A stretch of 26,426 nucleotides of DNA, from the NCBI GenBank assembly GCA_002501065.1, contig DLRK01000129.1, forward strand, positions 1 through 26,426, in the 5' to 3' direction. The first letter of the stretch is position 1. Every line of letters begins with the position of its first letter. This DNA comes from Akkermansiaceae bacterium UBA7890. GTDB taxonomy: Bacteria; Verrucomicrobiota; Verrucomicrobiia; Verrucomicrobiales; Akkermansiaceae. The notes beneath the pieces were generated by a model. That model saw only the letters and a list, made by a program, of their open reading frames with translations, ran no database searches and was not told where the DNA came from. The translations under genes and the position numbers were made by a program. Positions 21,882 to 26,426 of this stretch are shown here, piece by piece.

Positions 21882-23165
21882 TCACGCGCGCTCCAACAGG
21901 TTGCGAAGGTGCAGAATGATGCGCGCCGTCGCGCCGCGATGTTGTTCGAGCACTGCCGTGGCGCTGGTGGTGAGAGTCCGCCGGTGTTGTGCCGACTCCA
22001 AAACAGCGCGCAGGCCCTTCGGAAGATCCGATTCGGAGACACTCTCGACAGCCGACCCGGTGCGAAGCTCCGTGATGAGCGGTTCGAAGTTCTCCATGTG
22101 CGGACCACAGACTACCGGGGTGCCGACTGCGATCGCCTCGACAGGATTCTGACCTCCCCGGCTCAGGAAACTCTTGCCGATGACCACTACGTCTGCATGA
22201 GCAGTCCAATCCCGCAACTCGCCGGTGGAGTCCACCACCAAGACTGCCTTTTCAAGTTTTCCCGGAGGCTTAAAGCTGCTCCGAAGGACCACTTCGAATC
22301 CGGCAGCCTCCAGATCAGCCCGTATTGTACGCCGACGCTCGGCGTGTCGCGGAAGAATCACCGCCAACCCTCCCGGAATCTGCCCCACCGCCTCAGCAAT
22401 CAGGCGCTCTTCACCAGCGTGACTACTGGCGGCCAGAATAACCGGTCGCCCTGAACCGAACGCATCTATCATTTCCTGGAACTCATCCCGTTTGACAGGG
22501 CTCTCCAATCCTTCCAGATCAAACTTGAGACTGCCGGTCACCACCAGCGCCTCGGGCAGGACACCTACGTTCGACCACCTCTCCGCATGTTCGGCCACCT
22601 GCGCACACACCAGCTTTAATTGCCCGAGCAGGGGTGCGGTGATGACCCGGAAACGCTCGTAGCGGCGGGCCGACCGTGGCGACAAGCGGGCATTCACGAG
22701 AGCTGTCGGGATTCCCCGGCGGTTGGCGAGGTGCAGGAGGTTGGGCCAGAGTTCGGAGTCAATCAGCACAATCAGCACCGGTTCGAAGCGGTTGAAGATG
22801 TGGCGGATGATCAGGGAAAGATCGAGTGGGCTGTATATCACCCGCACCCCATCGGGGGCTTCCGTCTCTGCCAGCTGAAATCCCGTGGAAGTCGTGGCCG
22901 CAATCACAAATCGCTCCTCCGGATGACGCTTCAGCCACTCTGCAATCAGGCGAAGCGCCATCCTGACCTCACCGACACTGACGGCATGGACATAGATCGC
23001 CCCGACCGGTTCGAATTCAGCGGGACGCTGGAACATCCCCAGTCGCTGAAGAAGCCGCGCATCGAGTCCACCCCGCCGGGCCATTCTGAGCAGCCAGGCT
23101 GGCGCAGCGAGAAGCAGAAACAGGGGAAGCAGCCAGTTGTAGAGTAACCGCACCGCCATGTTCAT
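21882..23165 (-). CDS. waaA: 3-deoxy-D-manno-octulosonic acid (Kdo) transferase
   Basis: WaaA (KdtA, family GT30) transfers Kdo from CMP-Kdo to lipid IVA at the inner face of the cytoplasmic membrane. The 427-residue protein has an N-terminal membrane anchor (LLYNWLLPLFLLLAAPAWLL, about 6-25). The catalytic Glu is in HAVSVGEV (Glu 66, the counterpart of E. coli Glu 60). The C-terminal CMP-Kdo domain contains GGQNPVEAIAVGTPVVCGPHM. The ATG at 23165 is chosen because homology begins there; a second ATG lies two codons on, and a longer frame upstream overlaps rsmD. The gap to rsmD is 11 nt. With lpxD it confirms an LPS pathway. Confidence 0.95.
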   Translation of the reverse strand: MNMAVRLLYNWLLPLFLLLAAPAWLLRMARRGGLDARLLQRLGMFQRPAEFEPVGAIYVHAVSVGEVRMALRLIAEWLKRHPEERFVIAATTSTGFQLAETEAPDGVRVIYSPLDLSLIIRHIFNRFEPVLIVLIDSELWPNLLHLANRRGIPTALVNARLSPRSARRYERFRVITAPLLGQLKLVCAQVAEHAERWSNVGVLPEALVVTGSLKFDLEGLESPVKRDEFQEMIDAFGSGRPVILAASSHAGEERLIAEAVGQIPGGLAVILPRHAERRRTIRADLEAAGFEVVLRSSFKPPGKLEKAVLVVDSTGELRDWTAHADVVVIGKSFLSRGGQNPVEAIAVGTPVVCGPHMENFEPLITELRTGSAVESVSESDLPKGLRAVLESAQHRRTLTTSATAVLEQHRGATARIILHLRNLLERA

Positions 23166-23176
23166 GGGCGCGAAAC

Positions 23177-23734
23177 CTATCGGGACTCCTCCCGAGCGTA
23201 AAACAGAATCGCGCTGCTTCCATACTTCCGCCGGTCGATCACCGTCCACCCGGGCGCCGCCGGTTCCTCCCTCTCTGCTTCCACCTCCAGCACAACCAGA
23301 CCGCCGTCCGACAACCGTGACGGAAGGGATGCATCCTCCATGAGAGCCCCGGCCAGATCGTGATCCGCGTTGGAGAGATAGGGTGGATCCGCCAGGATAA
23401 GATCAAACACCGCAGAGCAACTCCCCAGATAGGCGAAGACATCGCGCTGATGCACCGTGCCCTGCCCTGCAAATCGCGCCTTCTCCAGGTTTTCCCTGAG
23501 GATCCTACCGGCGGCTCCGCTTGCTTCCACGAAAACGGCTTCCTGCGCTCCCCGGCTCAGAGCCTCGATTCCCAACGCTCCCGAACCCGCAAAGAGATCC
23601 AGGACCCGCGCGCCTTCCAGACGAACCTGCAGAATTGAGAAAAGGGCTTCCCGGAGTCGATCGGTGCTGGGCCGGGTGGCCCGGGGCGGCACCTTCAAAC
23701 GCATCCCCCGCGCTCTGCCTGCAATCACTCTCAT
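23177..23734 (-). CDS. rsmD: 16S rRNA (guanine966-N2)-methyltransferase
   Basis: RsmD methylates G966 of 16S rRNA using S-adenosylmethionine. The 185-residue protein begins MRVIAGRARGMRLKVP, has the SAM-binding motif DLFAGSGALGIEALSRGA (46-63) and the catalytic DPPY at 116-119. Length and order match the family. Its ATG overlaps the stop of the upstream AsmA-like gene by 4 nt (ATGA), so translation is probably coupled. The usual coaD neighbour is not here. Confidence 0.95.
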   Translation of the reverse strand: MRVIAGRARGMRLKVPPRATRPSTDRLREALFSILQVRLEGARVLDLFAGSGALGIEALSRGAQEAVFVEASGAAGRILRENLEKARFAGQGTVHQRDVFAYLGSCSAVFDLILADPPYLSNADHDLAGALMEDASLPSRLSDGGLVVLEVEAEREEPAAPGWTVIDRRKYGSSAILFYAREESR

Positions 23735-25224
23735 TGGGAAAGGAACTGGTCCTGTCGAGTGGGCGCAACATCCCTCTCCGTTTCTTCAGTCTCGTTCTCC
23801 ACAAAGGCTATCATCCTGTTCCAGATCTGAGAAACCTCCATGTCCTCTCCTTTCCGTCCCACGTCAATCACCGCCCGATCCAGCGTTCCCTTCAGCTGGA
23901 AATCACGATAGTGACGATCGGATGTGACGAGGGGCGCCAACCAGGAGCGAGTCCAACCGCCGGTCAACATCGCCCCAACTGCGAACCGCGTAATGGCAGC
24001 GGCACGGTCAGAGTCAGACACCACGCGTAGCACTCCCCGGACCCGGCCATCCGGAACGATCATTCCATTACCGAGAAAGGACAGTTGCTCGCTGTGGAGC
24101 CGACCGTCAATGACCTGAAAGGTTCCACCCCGCATGCTGGCAGTCAGTTTCCCATGTTCAAACGCCACCTTATCGCCCCACACCGCATGAGTCAGGTCGA
24201 GATCGGACGCTTCCACCTCGAGGTCTCCCCGCCAGCTATTGAGAGCGGTCAGGGTCCCTCCCAGACTTCCTTGCATATGAACGCGCGCAGCCTCCACTCC
24301 CATCTCTGACCAGGGAGCCATCGGCACACGATTCATCCGTATCGGCCCGGCCGGCGTCTCTATGCTCACCAGGAAGCGGGGCGTCCCCCTCATACGGAAC
24401 GATCCTTCACTGCGAACGGACAGGCCTTCCCACTCGAACTCGGTCGGTGCCAACCGAAGAAAGGGACGGTGCCATTCGACCAGGTTGCGCCAGGCACCGC
24501 TCAGAACCCGGCCTCCGAGAGTGACCCCATCGCATTCGATCCACCCCGAGGCATCCTCTCCCTTCAGCGGCAGCTCTCCCCTCAAGTTATGCAGCACAAA
24601 ACCGCCTTTACCCTTACCTTTATTGGAGTAAACGCCTATCTCACAGTGATCCAGGATGACCATGAATGGGCGACCCGCAGGACCGGGAGCAGGGTCATTC
24701 CCCCTGGCAGATTGATTCCCCGGTTTCTTCCCTTCCAGCTTCGGGCCGGCCTCACTTTTCTCTCCTTTCGGTTCCGGAGGCCGCTCCGGGGAAACAGGGG
24801 GGTCCTTCTCCGGTGCCTCCTTCCCGGGCAGGAGAGCCAGCAGTTCCATGGGAATGGCAATCGTTCCCCGGCGGACCCGAACCTCGCGCAGTTCAAACAT
24901 TCCCTTCGGGAGAGCATCCCAGTAAAACTGCACGTCAACGTCGGCTCGACAGAGCGACCGGACCGTCATTCCGACCTCCTGATTGCTGAGCTCAGCGGTA
25001 ACATCCCGCACCTGAATCCCCGTCCACGGTGTCCAGGAAAGAGATCCTATGTTCCATTCGCATTCCGACCGGCGTTCCAATTTTTGCTCGAACCAATTCC
25101 GAACCACGCGTGTCTGCAGTATCAGATTGGAGATAATAAGCAGACCGAGCGAAAGCACCAACAAGGGTACCAGAAGCCAACGGGTGACCACGATGCCCGC
25201 AGATACTTTCTGGCGTTTCTTCAA
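23731..25224 (-). CDS. AsmA-like inner-membrane-anchored protein
   Basis: The 497-residue protein has one N-terminal membrane helix (about 16-37) followed by a beta-rich region. The opening layout (GSLSWTPWTGIQVRDVTAEL, about 60-80) and the closing part (GVLRVVSDSDRAAAITRF, FQLKGTLDRAVIDVGR) resemble AsmA/TamB-type proteins, which act in lipid transport and outer-membrane homeostasis. A Pro/Lys/Glu-rich and probably disordered insert runs from about 134 to 185. The assignment is by general architecture, not a catalytic motif. The start at 25224 is TTG with no SD, 13 nt after the upstream gene. The end overlaps rsmD by ATGA. Confidence 0.65.
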   Translation of the reverse strand: MKKRQKVSAGIVVTRWLLVPLLVLSLGLLIISNLILQTRVVRNWFEQKLERRSECEWNIGSLSWTPWTGIQVRDVTAELSNQEVGMTVRSLCRADVDVQFYWDALPKGMFELREVRVRRGTIAIPMELLALLPGKEAPEKDPPVSPERPPEPKGEKSEAGPKLEGKKPGNQSARGNDPAPGPAGRPFMVILDHCEIGVYSNKGKGKGGFVLHNLRGELPLKGEDASGWIECDGVTLGGRVLSGAWRNLVEWHRPFLRLAPTEFEWEGLSVRSEGSFRMRGTPRFLVSIETPAGPIRMNRVPMAPWSEMGVEAARVHMQGSLGGTLTALNSWRGDLEVEASDLDLTHAVWGDKVAFEHGKLTASMRGGTFQVIDGRLHSEQLSFLGNGMIVPDGRVRGVLRVVSDSDRAAAITRFAVGAMLTGGWTRSWLAPLVTSDRHYRDFQLKGTLDRAVIDVGRKGEDMEVSQIWNRMIAFVENETEETERDVAPTRQDQFLSQ

Positions 25225-25237
25225 GAATGGTGAGGCG

Positions 25238-25954
25238 CTATTTACCGGGCATGGGGAACCTGATCACCATGCTCCGGTCAAAGAGGATTCTACCCATGGG
25301 GGAAGTCGACTGCAACCGGTAGACCAGAATCCCCCATCGGGTTCCCACCAGTGTTCCGATCCCGAAATTCTCCTTGGTCTTTCCCAGGCTGTCCTCCTCC
25401 TGAAACCTCCACTCGTGTCCCGTCCACTTACCCAGGATACTGCGGGGATCCGCATCGATGTCCTTAAGACGGACGAGCTCTCCATTGGGCGATTTGACCA
25501 CATCCTTCCCCTCCTGGTAACGCAACAGGGAAAGGGACGCTCCCCTTCCTGAAACCCGGATCATCCACTCTCCCTTTTTCGGCTGCTCCAGCCGCACCAC
25601 CACGTTTCCATCCTTCAATGGAACCAGCTTCCGCTCATCCCACAACCTGTTATAGGTCTCGTAATCCTCCTTGGTGAGCCCGAGTTTCTCGTGAAAGGGC
25701 AACGGAACGCCGGGTCTGGCATTCTTGGAGTAGGTCTTGAACCACTCCGGATCTGCCAGCGCAGCCTTCTCAACCTTCTTCACATACTCGCTGATTTCCT
25801 TGGGAGGTTCCACCACGACCACCTGTCCACGCGCAGCCACCCCGGAGGTCAGATACTTTCCGAGAACTGCGGGAACCTTCTGGCCGATCGCTCCCTGGGA
25901 GAGGATCACGAGGACGCCGCAGACCGTGCCCACTGACTGGATGACTTTTTTCAT
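25238..25954 (-). CDS. secreted protein of unknown function
   Basis: I do not recognise this 238-residue protein. It has a signal peptide (about 1-24, ending QGAIG-Q) and then a soluble domain rich in charged residues. Visible blocks are VVVVEPPKEISEYVKKVEKA, PLPFHEKLGLTKEDYETYNR (about 93-112), GKWTGHEWRFQEED and a beta-rich C-terminal part ending in MVIRFPMPGK. There are no Cys pairs or lipobox. It is the gene before the AsmA-like protein, 13 nt apart, so an envelope role is plausible but unproven. Its own SD is weak; its ATG overlaps the stop of a possible 20-codon leader ORF. Confidence 0.8.
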   Translation of the reverse strand: MKKVIQSVGTVCGVLVILSQGAIGQKVPAVLGKYLTSGVAARGQVVVVEPPKEISEYVKKVEKAALADPEWFKTYSKNARPGVPLPFHEKLGLTKEDYETYNRLWDERKLVPLKDGNVVVRLEQPKKGEWMIRVSGRGASLSLLRYQEGKDVVKSPNGELVRLKDIDADPRSILGKWTGHEWRFQEEDSLGKTKENFGIGTLVGTRWGILVYRLQSTSPMGRILFDRSMVIRFPMPGK

Positions 25955-26013
25955 TTCAAGGCTGGGTCAGGAGTTCGCCGGAGGATGGCACTACGAGTCC
26001 CCCCTGCCAGCAT
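25951..26013 (-). CDS. possible 20-codon leader ORF, translationally coupled
   Basis: AAGGAG (minus strand, 26024-26019) sits 5 nt before an ATG at 26013 that opens a 20-codon frame, MLAGGTRSAILRRTPDPALK. Its TGA overlaps the ATG of the following secreted-protein gene (AATGA). The downstream gene lacks its own SD, so reinitiation after this short frame would be a natural way to start it. The peptide resembles nothing I know. Confidence 0.35.
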   Translation of the reverse strand: MLAGGTRSAILRRTPDPALK

Positions 26014-26065
26014 GACAACTCCTTACCACCACGGAGTCACCCCCGCAACCAGACTGATCGCAAAC

Positions 26066-26426
26066 TCAGGGTTGACCCGCGGATTCGCTCTCTTCGATTT
26101 GGACCCAGGAGTTTGCCAGCACCTTCTCCACCAGCACCGAACGCCGGGATCCTGTGTCCGGAAGGAACCGCAGGCGCAGACGCAGCGGGAGGGACACCCC
26201 CCTGGCCCCCAGCAACGCAGCCAATCCTCGCCCGTGCGCGCTCCCTTTCTCAATGTATCCGAAAAGGAACTCATCCTCGTCCCTGAAAGTGAGTTTCAGG
26301 GACTGGTAGCGTTCCTGATCCGAAAATTCGTATCCGTAGAACGTATCCAACCCCACATAAACCCGAAAGTCCATCGCCTCGGCCGGCTTTTTCTCGAGGT
26401 AGTCCGAGATTGCCATCGGCTGATAG
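26066..26426 (-). CDS. unknown protein, open at the window edge
   Basis: An ATG at 26416 would give 116 residues, but the frame stays open to the end of the window (YQP precedes the Met), so this may be the C-terminal part of a longer protein. Visible are FRVYVGLDTFYGYEFSDQER, a beta-rich stretch, a Leu/Arg-rich segment (SLPLRLRLRFLP), and VLVEKVLANSWVQIEE near the end. There is no signal peptide in the visible part. I recognise no family. It lies 52 nt upstream of the leader ORF on the same strand, in the operon leading to the AsmA-like gene. Confidence 0.7.
   Translation of the reverse strand, partial: YQPMAISDYLEKKPAEAMDFRVYVGLDTFYGYEFSDQERYQSLKLTFRDEDEFLFGYIEKGSAHGRGLAALLGARGVSLPLRLRLRFLPDTGSRRSVLVEKVLANSWVQIEESESAGQP

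Noticed and set aside
20989..22209. A 406-codon open frame on the minus strand
   Set aside because: It is antisense to the DPBB-like gene and runs into waaA in another frame. Its translation is Arg/Gly/Pro-rich shadow sequence.
23166..23249. A 28-residue N-terminal extension of WaaA
   Set aside because: It overlaps rsmD and would place charged residues before the membrane anchor.
1..26426. CRISPR arrays, insertion sequences, prophage or toxin-antitoxin modules
   Set aside because: No regular long repeats with spacers, transposase or phage proteins, or toxin-antitoxin pairs were seen. The window reads as core chromosome.

Overview
The window is about 60% GC and densely coded. It looks like chromosomal DNA from a Gram-negative bacterium, most likely of the PVC group and probably Verrucomicrobiota. 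That placement is an inference. It rests on the LPS genes lpxD and waaA, tandem OmpH/Skp periplasmic chaperones, divergent NagA- and NagB-like enzymes of a type I associate with Planctomycetes and Verrucomicrobia, a str-S10 ribosomal cluster without tuf, and translation starts that mostly lack a Shine-Dalgarno (SD) sequence. No mobile element, CRISPR array, rRNA or prophage was seen.

Layout. (1) Positions 1-8620, minus strand: a continuous ribosomal cluster, rpsL-rpsG-fusA-rpsJ-rplC-rplD-rplW-rplB-rpsS-[secreted coiled-coil protein]-rplV-rpsC. It is driven by a good sigma-70-like promoter at 8575-8602 with a leader of about 180 nt. A gene for an exported coiled-coil protein sits between rpsS and rplV. 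L22 carries an acidic tail of about 93 residues, and S3 has an Arg/Gly-rich tail that runs off the window. (2) 8603-9053: a mostly non-coding stretch with one doubtful small ORF. (3) 9054-10559, plus strand: a CAU-anticodon tRNA and a beta-CASP metallo-beta-lactamase-fold nuclease. (4) 10566-12969, minus strand: skp2-skp1-lpxD, an outer-membrane biogenesis operon. (5) 13058-13891, plus strand: panC. (6) 13903-16848, minus strand: nagB-nagA-Nramp-like transporter, an amino-sugar catabolic operon whose membrane protein lacks the Nramp metal-ligand motifs. (7) 16948-21813, plus strand: nadB, a secreted GH3 glycosidase and a secreted double-psi-beta-barrel-like protein. (8) 21882-26426, minus strand: an unknown protein open at the window edge, a possible 20-codon leader ORF, a secreted unknown, an AsmA-like protein, rsmD and waaA, with tight or overlapping junctions.

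Functionally the window joins translation machinery to envelope construction: LpxD and WaaA for lipid A-Kdo, Skp for outer-membrane proteins, and an AsmA-like protein. It also holds sugar salvage and degradation genes and cofactor synthesis (pantothenate, NAD). The items most worth a second look are the exported coiled-coil gene inside the S10 operon with the neighbouring tailed L22 and S3, the non-canonical Nramp-like protein in the nag operon, the paired Skp proteins with a shared C-terminal motif, and the heptamer-phased degenerate repeats between genes.
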